Assembly (NCBI GenBank): GCA_964017235.1
Contig: OZ024930.1
Span: 30,694,614 to 30,758,613, forward strand
Length of the DNA: 64,000 nucleotides
Origin: Sabellastarte sp. h YS-2021
Taxonomy: Eukaryota; Annelida; Polychaeta; Sabellida; Sabellidae
Reading direction: 5' to 3'
Below are positions 1 through 10,551 of the stretch, piece after piece. The notes below the pieces were generated by a model that was not told where the DNA came from, ran no database searches, and saw only the letters and a list, made by a program, of their open reading frames with translations. The stretch's first letter is position 1; each line of letters starts with the position of its first letter. The translations under genes were made by a program, and so were the position numbers.

Positions 1-668
1 ATGTAATCCTCAGTTTGTTTGAACGCGAGACTTAACTTGGTACACACACAAGTGTTTATCCAAGTTTAATCACTACAGAGGCAGTACCTAGTGAAGCCAA
101 CTTACAACATCAAACTCACGACAATGAAGTTGGTTTGCCATGCCAGCTACAGAGGCAGCTATATCAATATCGGGGGTGTGGTATGGGGTAGGGAGGCGTA
201 CGTGGCGGATGAGAAAACTCAAGGCTCCACCAGCCCAAATAGGGAAAATGCAATTAACCAACATTAGGCCCCACCAATCCTTTTGATTTTAGGCCACTGA
301 CAATGCATGCAGCCTAAAGCACCACGTTTACTGAGTATAGTCCTGTACTTTACTGTATAGTACTTATGCAGTACACCTGTCTTACGAACTCGGGACACTT
401 TTTGAAGAAATAGTGTAAACACACAACAAAGAATAATAGAATATCTGCTTATCCTTATCATACAAGAAGAGCAGTGACAGTTTAGCAGTTGCAGAAAATT
501 ATCCTGTATAAACTGCCTCCTTGTCAATAAATACCAACAAATATGTCTTCCTGAAATTTTCATTCAATTTTTAACTCAGGACACTTTTAAAAGATATATG
601 CTATTTCGTTAAATCAAAGGTAAGAGTGATTTTTTTATATACTGTATTTTTGTTTTTTACATATACTA
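1..668. other. Non-coding flank, no gene recognised
   Basis: The stretch is AT-rich with scattered stops in all frames. The longest open frame (264-563, minus) has no recognisable domain and no codon pattern that suggests a gene. I see no repeat with defined ends here. Confidence 0.5.
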
Positions 669-883
669 GTGGTGGTGGACCAATTCACGCCCGAGTACCA
701 ATTCACGCCAACCCAATTTTCTTGAAGATTTCTAATTATTCATAGAGAAGATGTTTACCACATCATAGATAATCATCAAATTGATCATATACATTTGTAA
801 TATATTGTTTAACTGTGATTGTTTTGGATAAATTCAGGGGTGGGCGTGAATTGGTACCCGGGCGTGAATTGGTCCACCACCAC
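669..883. mobile_element. MITE with ~43-bp terminal inverted repeats, TA-flanked (Tc1/mariner-like)
   Basis: The left end begins GTGGTGGTGGACCAATTC and the right end is its reverse complement. The inverted match runs for about 43 bp with one clear mismatch (CCCGAGTACC against CCCGGGTACC). TA lies directly outside both ends (667-668 and 884-885), as in a Tc1/mariner-type target duplication. Each arm contains the 12-mer CCAATTCACGCC twice, so the TIR itself holds a direct repeat. The 130 bp between the arms is AT-rich and non-coding. It is a non-autonomous element; assignment to Tc1/mariner rests only on the TA duplication. Confidence 0.85.
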
Positions 884-1200
884 TATATTTTATATAAAAA
901 AAACATCAGACCAATTAACAGGGATATATGCTGTGCCTAAGGGACATTGATGTTAGCCACATCACTGTACATCTGCACTGGCTGACATCTTTAAAGTGTC
1001 ACTCTACCATCTCAGGAATAATATGGTAAAAATTATTCAAAAAATATATTATTTTGGTAGGGTGTGTTATTGATACATGGGTGGTGTAAATATTTTTATT
1101 ACGCTTTTATCACTTTTGTATATGGGTGTCCCGAGTTAACAACACTGTACATGTTGGTTTTAACAACATTGTACATGCAGTAGCTGTCTTTATGTGTCAA
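884..1200. other. Intergenic, contains a short hairpin
   Basis: No gene is seen. At about 1181-1216 the sequence AGCTGTCTTTATGTG is followed five bases later by its reverse complement, forming a 15-bp stem. Its right half is the start of the foldback element beginning at 1201. Confidence 0.4.
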
Positions 1201-1881
1201 CCACATAAAGACAGCTAATATGCATGTACAGCCCTAAAATAGCACGTTATGTGAGACGTGGGCCTCCGCTGACATAACGTACGTTAGTATGCGGTAACGC
1301 AAATTTACTAACGGCCTACATTTAGACCGAGTTTCTGTCCCGTCGCCAATTGCTATTGATATACTGATGGACAAAATGGCGAGGGACTGAGCTCACATGT
1401 ACTTGTTTTCTGTGTAAATTTTGAACGGCATATTTGTACACATAATTTCTGAAGTATAAAGTGTTATTTACATTCTTTGAGCTATATGTATCTGTGCCGT
1501 TCACTAATATTTAATGCCTATCCTACTGGTATGTGTATAGTTCAGCCCATTTTAAAAATGTAAACAAACCTTTAACAGTGCACTGCTATCTGCAAAAAAG
1601 AAATTACTGGCTTGTAAAAGCAGTTTAGTGTAACAACATACGTATTATAACCTAGATACAGCTATGTAGACGTATCAAAGATTTTTTAAGGTTAATGCAA
1701 TATTTCCAACAGTCCAAATTTACAAAGAAAACAAGTACATGTGAGCTCTGTCCCTCGCCATTTCGTCCATCAGTATATCAATAGCAATTGGCGACGGGAC
1801 AGAAACTCGGTCTAGGCCTACATTAGGGCTGATATGCATGTACAGTGTTGTTAACCAACACTGCTAGCTGTCTTTATGTGG
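1201..1881. mobile_element. Foldback element / long imperfect inverted repeat
   Basis: The segment starts with CCACATAAAGACAGCTA and ends with its reverse complement. A longer inner inverted repeat pairs 1313-1420 with about 1717-1821 (roughly 105 bp per arm, including GAGTTTCTGTCCCGTCGCC and its complement), with a loop of about 290 bp. The arms differ by small insertions near the outside (a left-only segment at about 1238-1312 and a right-only segment at about 1845-1864). I could not find a target-site duplication, so the outer limits are approximate. No transposase is encoded; the short open frames across the arms are by-products. Confidence 0.75.
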
Positions 1882-2183
1882 TTTTTAATTATTCACTTGG
1901 CGACAGTCAGTATTCATGCCATCTTTCATAAACAGTAATTCCCAACCTTTTATAAAGAACAGAATGTTTACTCACAGACAAATAATCAAGTCTTTTGCAC
2001 ATCAGTACTGTACCTTCTGTTTCGTTTCTGTCACAAGACCATGTGCTATTGTTTACTTCCGTATTTATCATAGTCTTACAGCTCTTTTTATAATCTTAAT
2101 TAGCCGTTCATATATCTAGGAAGGTTTATGTATGGTCGTGTGTGAATTTTCTTTTCTGTAGCTCTCAACATTAATTGTACATA
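1882..2183. other. Intergenic, nothing recognised
   Basis: The 67-codon open frame at 1916-2119 (+) has no recognisable domain. I see no further structure. Confidence 0.4.
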
Positions 2184-2797
2184 CAGGGGGGACAGCGATT
2201 CGCCCATAAAAACAGCAAAATGCAGTTTCCTGGGAATAAATATGCAGTGTCATTTTATAAAAGTTATCAAAATGAAAAGAGGTTCCTCAAACTGTAAAAT
2301 GATAGTAGCATCACAAAATATATTTTGAGAAAAGTACAAATACACCCATAGAACTTGTCCCATGGCAATAAGATTAGGGCTGTTGGAAAGTGGACAGCAT
2401 TTCGCCGATTATTTTTTGCTGTTCCCAAAAAAGTTACAAAGACTGCTAAACACTTTGCAAACAATAATTAAAGCTAAAGATCAATTCTTCTTATTGTATT
2501 CTAGCACTTAATGAAGTTATAAATTGTATTTATATTGACCCCAGACACAGTTTAGAGAACATACAGCCTTTTGCATCAGTCAGATGCAGTTTGTTAGACA
2601 TATTTTTCACTAACATATAAACTTTTTTATTCATCTTTATAATCCTGCATGCTGTCAGTTCTAAAATCTTAGAAAAGTATAAAGACATGTTGCACATGCT
2701 ATAAGGTACCTTCAGTATCAACACAGATGTAAGTTTTAATTGAGGTACAATAAAAATCGACGAATCGCTGTCCCCCGAGAATTGCTGTCCCCCCCTG
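2184..2797. mobile_element. Non-autonomous TIR element, TA-flanked
   Basis: The left end is CAGGGGGGACAGCGATTC. The right end is its near reverse complement (CAGGGGGGACAGCAATTC read inward), followed by a second copy of GGGGGACAGCGATTCG slightly further in. TA flanks both ends (2182-2183 and 2798-2799). The body of about 580 bp has only short open frames and no transposase motif. A TA duplication suggests Tc1/mariner-like mobilisation. A CAGGGG start can also occur in hAT elements, but no 8-bp duplication is present (TGTACATA against TATTATAA). Confidence 0.7.
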
Positions 2798-4810
2798 TAT
2801 TATAATTAATGCATTTATTTAGAACAGTGATAATCTTTTTTTGTGGAAAGAAATATTATTTTGTTAAAAATACAGTGAAGACAAAATTTAGAAGGATACT
2901 CATATATTCATAAATTGAAAATTTACAGTTCAATAAAATAAATCACCAAATCAAATCACAACAGTAGTAAACATCAAAATTCAAACTCCATATATCCCCC
3001 TATCTGGGTCAAATACATCTTATGGTGGATAATAAAATTAGCATTTTTAAATACAACAAAGTGGTTATTTCCACAACGCTGTGTACATAGCATATTGTTG
3101 GCTTTGGGACATACAATGACTGTCAAGACTAAGAAATGGTGGCTGGTTCTTGGCTGTAGAAGGTTTAAACTTTTAACGGGTGATGTATGCAATATATATA
3201 TATATACACATATACTATGAAAGGATGCTGACATAAGACTTTTATACTCTTCATTCAGTGCAAGTCATCCACAAAGTGTTAAAGTAGCCTAAGTTTCGTA
3301 ATTCTAAAGTTGCTAAATCCTTGTATATCATTAGTCCTAGAGCTTTGAGATCTTAAATCTATCTATTAGAAATTAAGGTTTGGAATTCCTTTGATTTGGT
3401 CAAATTAGACCTTACCTTACAGGAGTCCATAAGAGGGTTATCTATGGCACGAAGTAGATTTGGCCCTCCTCCACTTTAAAACTGGTCATAACACTTATAA
3501 GGCCTTATATTTCCCTTATTAGTGCTACTAGATGTTCGGTACTAGGTGTTCAGGTTTTGAAAACAGTTAACCTCTAGAAAATTATAGGCTGCAGATACTT
3601 TTGAAGGGTTACATGTAACCATTGAGCACTATTTTAGGGCAAACAGGACCTTCATATAAAATGCTAAAATGGATGAACTGCAAATATTCTGGCAGTTTCA
3701 AATGTTTACACTTTTCTGTACGTTACTCTACATCATTTCTTATCTGATAATGCATTCAGTCATGATGCCTTGTCTACTCTAATTTGTATGTCTTAAAATC
3801 TTATCAGTCAGCTGACTTAGAGTCTGTTCTTGGGCTCTCATTTATTGTTACTTTATTCCTTGCTGTTGAATGGAACATCAAACTTTAACTTTGACCTTGT
3901 CTTGTTACTTCAAAATAATGTAATGGCTCATCTGATAGTGTGTGTCTATTCATGGGATTACCTTCTGTAGGTGATCCACAGGTTACAAAATACTGGAATC
4001 CAAAGATGGGGTTTTCATGCTAATAAAACTGTCTAATTTCCATTACTACTCTTGCAAATTAATTTCAAATGTACAATATATTTAATTATTAGAAATCTGC
4101 ATTTTTTTCGCAGAAGAAAAATAAATATTTTTTAGCTTTAAAACATATTTTAAAGCCAAAAAATTATGAGAATATTTGACAGATAAAATATTTACTCTGG
4201 AGTTTTTGTGTTACATGCTAATTAGTCAATTTGCAGGTGCACTTGATTATATCTTTCATAATATTCCTCATCAAAATTTAATTTTTATAGATTAATATAC
4301 TATCCGAATGGCATGGAGTCGTGTGACAACAGTAAAATATAATTTTTTTATTTAAGTTAAAGCATCCACTAATCAGAAGCACTTCTCTGTAAAATCGTTT
4401 TTCGGTGATATTTTTAGTAAAACACCTATTTCTAATAATCAAAATATTAATGTAAGCAAAATTTAGAATATTACAGTATAATTTATATTCAAACCCACGG
4501 AAATGGGATGCACAAAAACACCACTGACACAAAAATATTACAGATGACCATATAACAAAGGCTGTGCCATCCACCCACCCACTATTTCTGTGTGGATATT
4601 TACTTAATTTATACACCGCCCTTACAGAATAAAGAATATAGTTTTGAAAATACACGGATATATTATATTGCCGAGAGATAAGTTCGGTTATTGAGACATC
4701 TGGTTGGTCAAAACAAATGAAACATAAACAAGTGACAGTCGCACACAACAAAGCATCAAGGCATGCTGTATCCTTAAGCAGTTATTAAATGTCACTACAT
4801 TACCTCAAGT
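2798..4810. other. Upstream region of the brambleberry-like gene, no gene recognised
   Basis: This AT-rich stretch contains an (AT)n microsatellite at about 3192-3213. A 157-codon open frame on the minus strand (4278-4751) lies just upstream of the gene start, but its translation is hydrophobic, low in information and matches no family I know. The promoter of the downstream gene should be near 4700-4810. I see no TATA box that I would defend. Confidence 0.4.
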
Positions 4811-5633
4811 ATGGCATTGATTGTAGTTGTGTTAACATTTGTGTTCATTTTATCAGTCCATTCTGACCAGTTGTCTCTTGGACAAGAAAGATATGAAAGT
4901 TTGCAACGCGAATCCACCATGCCAAGATTTGGACCATGTTGGAAAGATGCCCTACAAGAGCTTGAAAGTGGTTGTAGACATTTAACTGAGGACTTACAAC
5001 ATCGTTTGGCTCTAAGTTTTACAAATTGTTTTCTTTTGAAGTTTGACAAAGTTATTTATAAGTGCAATCCACAGGAAGAATTTGCTTCTTGCACAAAAGA
5101 CATGACAGCAGATGCATATAACACATATGTGGAGTTTTTCACACATACTCAAAATATGTGCTATTTTTTGCAATCTCAAGTGTGGCAAGAAGAGACTGAT
5201 ATAACAATAGACCGTCTTGCAGATAGTTCAAAACATGTTGCAAATCAACTTGAAAATTCAAGTAAATTACAAAGTGAAGTTATTGAAAAACAGAATCTGT
5301 CTCTTAAAAACCAGGAGATTTTTATGCAGAGAGGTGCTGAGCTGAAAGAAATGTTGGAAGATTCTAAATTAAGTGTTCATAATATGTTAAGTGAATTCAA
5401 AGATGCCACAACACAACAAAGAGCTCTGATCTTTGAGGTTTTTGACAGAGTTCGTGTTTTACAGTCGCTTGTTATGGGAGAATTTACAGGCTTTTATTCA
5501 TTGGTATTTTACTCCCTGTCAGTGGTTATAAGTTATCTACTCACATCAACTCAACGGACAAGTGCTGCCCGATTTTGGTTGTTTGTTATATTGACAGTTA
5601 ATGTATTTTTTGAACGTTTTATTGCCTACATAG
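4811..5633 (+). CDS. bmb: Brambleberry / KAR5 / GEX1-family nuclear fusion protein, exon 1
   Basis: This exon encodes the N-terminal 274 residues of a protein of the brambleberry (zebrafish) / Kar5 (yeast) / GEX1 (plant) family, which acts at the nuclear envelope in nuclear or karyomere membrane fusion. Residues 1-18 form a signal peptide (hydrophobic core, probable cleavage after VHS). The ectodomain carries the family's cysteine pattern: FGPCWKDAL at 41-49, GCRHL at 54-58, and Cys73, 85, 94 and 117, followed by a conserved EFFTHTQNMCYFLQ block at 108-121. Residues 130-220 are predicted helical/coiled coil. Two membrane segments follow at about 228-245 and 255-274. The ATG has A at -3 and G at +4. 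The frame stays open to 5722, but a phase-1 donor ATAG/GTGCCT at 5633/5634 joins in frame to the exon at about 10381. The donor is not a strong consensus, so the exact exon end is an inference; the family call is firm. Confidence 0.85.
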
Positions 5634-5722
5634 GTGCCTCTCAGAAGATAGATGAAGCAGGAAATATTTTAGATGAAGGGGTTTGTATTAACAGTTGTGT
5701 CAGTTCAGATGTTGATGAATAA
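5634..5722 (+). other. Read-through extension of exon 1 with stop and overlapping AATAAA
   Basis: If the donor at 5634 is not used, the frame continues for 29 residues (GASQKIDEAGN...) to TAA at 5720-5722. AATAAA at 5718-5723 overlaps this stop and is followed by a T/G-rich stretch (5735-5755). This would give a 303-residue form ending soon after the second membrane segment. It may be simple intron sequence or a short intronic-polyadenylation isoform; the sequence alone cannot decide. Confidence 0.4.
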
Positions 5723-6084
5723 ACAGTCAAAAATATGTCTTTTAGTTATGTTGTAAAGAAGTAGTAAAGTTGGCAAAACAGACCATTGTACAAGTTTTCT
5801 GGCCATTAATTTGTTTATATTGTTGTTAAAAGTAGTCATGTTTGTAAGATGTTTCAACTTCATGAACAGCCTGACGTGTACTTTTTTCATTCGTCATCTT
5901 ATTATTCATATTTTTAAGTTCACCCAAATTAAAGCTAGCGTCTAAACAGTGGATTAGATATGTATCTGGATAATGCATAATAATTAGAATAAAAACTTTT
6001 TCCATTGTAGCCCATGCATGGTCTGAAGACAATTTGGTTACATCATCAATTACTGGTCTTGTTACCATGAGCATACTTGTCTGT

Positions 6085-6092
6085 CATTTAAA
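6085..6092. repeat. Left 8-bp target-site duplication
   Basis: CATTTAAA directly abuts the left terminal repeat at 6093 and is repeated exactly at 10278-10285, directly after the right terminal repeat. The perfect match defines the insertion ends. Confidence 0.9.
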
Positions 6093-6439
6093 CAGGATTG
6101 GGTACAAATACGTATTTGTAATTGTATTTATATTTTCGGCATGACTAATGTCACGGATCCGTGTACGCAAATAGTGAGACTTGTGTCACGGAAATGTCAG
6201 TGATTATTCATTATACAGCAATTTTTATTCGTTGAATTAGATAATGCATTTGACACTACACATTTGTTGTTAAAACAGAATTACTGATACTTAAAAACAC
6301 AAAAAAAACACAAACTAAGTTTAAGACTTGAAACACTTAATACTTAAAAATACATATGAACACAAACTAAGTTTAAGACTATCTACTATATCTAAGACTA
6401 TGTAGAACTATATATAAGACTAAAACGTTTAAAAGTGAA

Positions 6440-9170
6440 ACAAAAAATCTTTTTATCATTTGATTTACATTTTTTGCAATACCAAAATTTGGTCTTTGGA
6501 GCTCTTTCCAATCCAGTACATGTCATATAACCCCAACTGAAACAACTGTCACAACATATAGAGCCCTCATCTTCTAGCAGTCCTGTGCAATCCCAACATT
6601 TCCAGGGGGCATTCTTGCAACTATCAACTAAGTTTTGGACACTTGCCCAACCATCTTCATAAAAAAAACCTACATACAATATTCACATCAACATGACTGT
6701 GTCTTATTGAACTTCCCACATTATCTACAAGCTGCTCCACATCTTCACCTATTTTTCGTTTATGTTGCATTGCCTGTTCAACCACCTTATCATCAACTAA
6801 CCACCCAAGTTTTTGCTTTTGCCTCGTTTGAATGTCTTTCTGGTGGAATGGCCTTGGCTTTCCATTGCTTAGCTTTAATCTTGTACACTTTGGCAGACCA
6901 ATTACATTTGTAATCCCTCCCCGTGGCCTTCCCCTCTTCTTTACTCTTGTTGCAAAACTGCATTTGACAAGTTATCCTTAGGCATGTCATCTCCAAGGCT
7001 ATCCTCCAGAGGCATGTCAGCTTCTAGGGTATCCTCCATAGGCATGTCAGCTTCTAGGGTATCCTCTATAGGCATGTCAGCTTCTAGGGTATCCTCCATA
7101 GGCATGTCAGCTTCTAGGGTATCCTCCACAGGCATGTCATCATCATCACTATCTTCTTCGTGTGCATGAATACTGGCCAGTTCAGGTAGACTGTGTCTTG
7201 TACTCATCCTGGTCTCATCACTATCTGTACTTTCTGTATCTTCAGCCTCAGTTATCTCTAGGGTTCCCACTCTCTTCATGCTTTTCCACATCTCAATCAG
7301 TCTTTGAATAATTTCCATCCTTTCTTGGAACTCCATAGGCAACACTGAGCCAGTACATTCTGAAGTGCATGAAGTTTTATCCCAGCTGCTTTGTACCTCT
7401 GTACCTCATTCATGTATTTAGATTGCTGTGTTGGTTGAGTGGCAATGCTAATTAAGCCGCGGTCTGTCAAGAGTAAGGTGCTGTTTGCCTGTTTAGAATT
7501 GAATTCTCCATCTAACATTGATCATCAGCACAAATCAGATCATACCCATTGAACTTGCGAATAGCCAAAAATGTGTTTACAAGGTAAGGCTATGCTGGTG
7601 AAATATTCACAAGCACAGGATGTATCAGACAACTCTCTAACACCAGAGGAGCTTTCAACAGAGGTAGGGCTCAAGACATTTACTTTCTTGGATGCTGACA
7701 TCTGTGACTGGAGGAGGCCGAAGGCATACAGAGTCAAATGTTTTCTGAATGGGAGTTCTTCATGAGAAACTGCATGGACTGGCATCTTTGTAAGGCTGTT
7801 CAGGAGACGATGGCTTCGCTCTGTCCGGAGAGTGTCTTGACTCATCATATATCTAACAAAGAAGTCTTGTAATGAGCCACGGAGGATTACTGATTTCTTC
7901 AAATGTGAGAAGAAGGACTCTATCCTATTATTTGTCCTGGTGCCCAAATTCATTGACAAACTTTTCAAACCTTCTACCCATTCAGAGCGAATAGGATGCC
8001 AGTTAGTATCATAGTACTTCCTGACCCTATCACACATGACATCACACAAGCTTTCATATTTACTGATATAGTGAACTTCACTTCTGCTGTATGTAATGTC
8101 TTGAATATGACTGAGAATTGTTGTTTTCTCACCAGATGATATACTCATTTTGTCCACAAATATCTCCCTCCCGAAAGTACGGAGCACGTGAAATAGACAG
8201 ATCTGGAGTGAGACTTGGAGCATTTCAGACTTGATGTTTCTTTTGGTCATGTCTTTATCTGTCATGACAACTGCAGTGTGGCTCCATTTTGGGTTGATTT
8301 TTTTAAAGATCTGGAGCATTTTCCGGATGGATGTTTCATCTTCTTTGTGCACAAGGAAGGATGCTACCACTTGGCTTTCACCATTGCCATCTATTGTCAG
8401 GAGAGTGTACATGGGGCATATCCTGGTTATTGGTCTTGTGGGTGGCATCCATCAATATAATTTCTGGAAATTGGCCAAAGAAAGCCATCAATGGTGGGTC
8501 CTGAAAAAAAATCGCTGCAACAGTACCTGTTTCTTCTAGGACCACCTGTACTTTCAGTGATGGGTTCTTTTGTTTAACCCAGTCACAGAGTGAGCTCACT
8601 GGTGATTCTCCTTCACTGGGTGTACTGACTTCTTTGGCCATGGTGGCAATATTATGAATGTCTTTCATAATGACGGGTTTACCCATCTTTTCTGCAAAGT
8701 GTTGGCGGACCAACTTCCTGTTAGGGTCCATCCTCAACATTGCCCCTGCTGTTTTTGATATCATCATTGTCCAGCTTCCTCTGCTTGGGATGGTGGTTGA
8801 AAACTTTGGCAGTGAGCTCATGGTTGTGTTCTAATGTCAGGTTCCTCAACTGCAGCATTTGACCATCAATGGAGGCCCGAAACTGAAGCTTGAAGGGACA
8901 TCCAGTCTTTACAGTTGACTGGTTGGGCCTCAGTCCTTTTCCACGACCTGGCTTGTATGAACCCCCATGGTGACACACAAATTTGGCTTCATAATATTTC
9001 AAATCCTTATTAAGGGACTTGTTGGGACATTTCTTCTGAGCAGCTTCAATGGTCCTGGTGTCAGCCTTAGATAATACACAAAGTGTCTCTTGTTGAAATT
9101 TTTCAATGGCTAGCCCAAGTTCTGTCCAAGAGCTGAAGAGCTGACCAATACTAAAATTACCAGCAGCCAT
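6440..9170 (-). pseudogene. MULE / ZSWIM3-like transposase pseudogene with acidic repeats and C-terminal PHD finger
   Basis: Read from 9170 downward on the minus strand. An N-terminal FAR1-like zinc domain comes first (about 9120-8770: FVCHHGG, GCPFKLQF, LTLEHNHELTAKVF). The MULE transposase core follows, with MDATHK at about 8440-8460 and VVMTDKDM at about 8260 supplying two catalytic Asp residues, then CLFHVLRTF at about 8185. A SWIM zinc finger (CACEYF...LPCKHIF) lies at about 7565-7617. A helical segment (SKYMNEVQRYKAAG, FQERMEIIQRLIEMW) spans 7410-7290, then acidic decapeptide repeats at 6981-7140. A basic GRPRG/VIGLP linker lies near 6890-6935, and a PHD-type finger (WKCWDC, CCDSC, CTGL, WYCKKC) at about 6460-6610. 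Reading is broken by +1 shifts near 8741-8770, 8413-8416 and 7565-7572, a frame break and stop near 7510-7550, another near 7345, and further breaks downstream. It is therefore a decayed copy, although several breaks lie at homopolymers. ZSWIM3-type host genes descend from the same family, but the TIRs and duplication favour a transposon. Confidence 0.8.
6981..7140 (-). repeat. 30-bp coding minisatellite, 5.3 copies
   Basis: Units start at 6981, 7011, 7041, 7071, 7101 and (partial) 7131, each opening GGCATGTCA. Because 30 is a multiple of three, the minus-strand translation is an acidic decapeptide repeat (DMPMEDTLEA with small changes). The three inner units are nearly identical and the outer two are more diverged. 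Confidence 0.95.
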
Positions 9171-9504
9171 GGTCTAAGAGAATCAAAACCCAATGACTAA
9201 AGCCAATGTAATCACTATGCTTATAATGGTATTTTCATATCACTCTTGAATAATTGTAAGGCCATCTTACATTAACCTTAAGCAGACTGGACTGATATAC
9301 CAGCCTGAGCCTCTTACACTGAGACAACAGGTATCTGGGGTTGAGGGGATAGTGGCTTCCCTCTGTATTTGTTGTTTAATTTGACACTGTACAAACAATG
9401 CTACTTGTGAATGACTGGGAACATGTATCTACTTCTCACTTTGCCTTTGGTAGAAAGCTTAAGTAAATGGAGTAACATTTAGGTGTGTATGACACAAGGA
9501 ATAA

Positions 9505-9650
9505 TATCTGTATTTGGGTATTTGATATGTATTTGATCAAATACAAATACAAGTACAAATACACAGATTTTAAAAATTGTAAATACAGATACAAATACAT
9601 GTTTTTGGATGTATTTAAATATAAATACATATTTGTACCCAACCCAACCC
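9505..9650. repeat. GTATTTG / CAAATAC subterminal repeat cluster, inner copy
   Basis: Many CAAATAC heptamers occur on both strands (for example TTGATCAAATACAAATACAA at about 9535). The cluster ends with TATTTGTACCCAACCCAACCC, which resembles the transposon's right terminus. It may be a nested or earlier terminus; no target duplication was found for it. Confidence 0.6.
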
Positions 9651-10135
9651 ATCCTACAATTTATGATGATTTTCCAAGCCATGATGAAATCTTTCAACTC
9701 CATAATTATTACATAATAAATTTCCATAAAGTTAATTTTTTTAAATTTATGTGACACACTTTTTATACCCAAGACAAACCTGTCAAATTTAAGGATGGGT
9801 TTTTTTTATGGGTTTGCCAAAAACTGGGTTTTATGGTGGGTTTTTTATGGTGGTGTTTTTTATGTTCCTTGATTAACCATAAAAAATATATATATTGGTA
9901 CTCATTCCCTGATTTTTGAAGAACTCCAGGGTTATTTGTTTTTCATTTTATTTTTATAGCCAATTTGAAGTGTTTTTTAGAAATTTATTAAATCCCTTTT
10001 ATAGTTTCATAGTTATACTTAGCCACTTTGAAGTACTTATTTTACAAAATAGTGTAAGATTTTTTTCTGGTTTATCATGCTTTTACTTATATCAAACATG
10101 CTTTATCCAGAATTGCAGTTTGGGGTTCTAGCTGG

Positions 10136-10277
10136 ATGTATTTGTATTTATATTTGGACTCTGTATCTGCATTTGTATTTGCCTTCTAAAAATCAGCTGT
10201 ATTTGTATCTGTATTTGCCAATTGAGAAACCACTGTATTTGTATTTCAATCTTTTTTCTGTATTTGTCCCAACCCTG
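10136..10277. repeat. GTATTTG subterminal repeats at the right end of the transposon
   Basis: There are about ten TGTATTTG/GTATTTGTATTT motifs in 140 bp, ending in the terminal ...GTCCCAACCCTG. Such subterminal repeats are commonly transposase binding sites in hAT elements (family knowledge); here that role is inferred. Confidence 0.7.
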
Positions 10278-10285
10278 CATTTAAA
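10278..10285. repeat. Right 8-bp target-site duplication
   Basis: CATTTAAA directly follows the right terminal repeat and is identical to 6085-6092. Confidence 0.9.
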
Positions 10286-10380
10286 AACATGTTCAGTTGT
10301 GGTTATATGTATGCTTAATTGTTATCTGTTTGCCTTCACTGTGTAGTATTATTATTCTTTGGATGTTTTTTAGTCAGTAG

Positions 10381-10551
10381 TGTATGGAAGACTATGGATA
10401 TGCAGAAAAATCTTCACCACTTTGGCTGTGTCTGTATGGCTGTTTTTCGCCTGGCGATATAGAGACATAAATCAGATAAACAACCAACTATTGGAAGAGA
10501 TACGTAAGCAGAATTCAGATTTGAAACACCTCTTGCAGGGAAGTGCACAAG
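10381..10551 (+). CDS. bmb: Brambleberry-like gene, exon 2 (third membrane segment)
   Basis: The acceptor is either ...CAGTAG/TGTATGG (exon from 10381) or ...TTTAGTCAG/TAG (exon from 10378). Both keep the frame with the exon 1 donor (phase 1). The encoded segment contains a basic stretch (YGRLWICRK), a hydrophobic membrane span (FTTLAVSVWLFFAW) and a polar helix (RYRDINQINNQLLEEIRKQN). This matches the C-terminal membrane region and following helix of brambleberry proteins as I know the family. The donor AAG/GTATGC lies at 10551/10552, phase 1. Confidence 0.75.

Larger units (their letters stand above)
6093..10277 (-). mobile_element. 4,185-bp DNA transposon with hAT-like ends carrying a MULE/ZSWIM-type gene
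   Basis: The left end reads CAGGATTGGGTACAAATAC. The right end, read inward, is CAGGGTTGGGACAAATAC. The two agree at all but one base plus a one-base gap. Perfect CATTTAAA duplications flank the pair. A CAGGGTTGGG start and an 8-bp duplication are typical of hAT elements. Mutator-like elements make 8-11 bp duplications, so the gene inside (minus strand, about 6440-9170, MULE/ZSWIM-type transposase) would also fit. Subterminal sequence is rich in GTATTTG repeats at 10136-10277 and again at about 9505-9645. A direct duplication with CACAAACTAAGTTTAAGACT lies at 6314-6380. The element sits inside intron 1 of the brambleberry-like gene in opposite orientation, ending about 100 bp before exon 2. 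Its gene is broken, so it is not autonomous now. Confidence 0.85.

Noticed and set aside
2267..2724. Two minus-strand open frames of about 65 codons inside the TIR element
   Set aside because: No transposase motif, low-complexity composition; the element looks non-autonomous.
4278..4751. 157-codon minus-strand open frame upstream of the brambleberry-like gene
   Set aside because: AT-rich, low-information translation with no recognisable family and no splice or start support. Could be chance.
8215..8539. Plus-strand open frames opposite the transposase
   Set aside because: They lie antisense to the better supported MULE/ZSWIM coding frames.
9436..10346. Tyr/Lys-rich open frames on both strands
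   Set aside because: Produced by the CAAATAC/GTATTTG subterminal repeats of the transposon.
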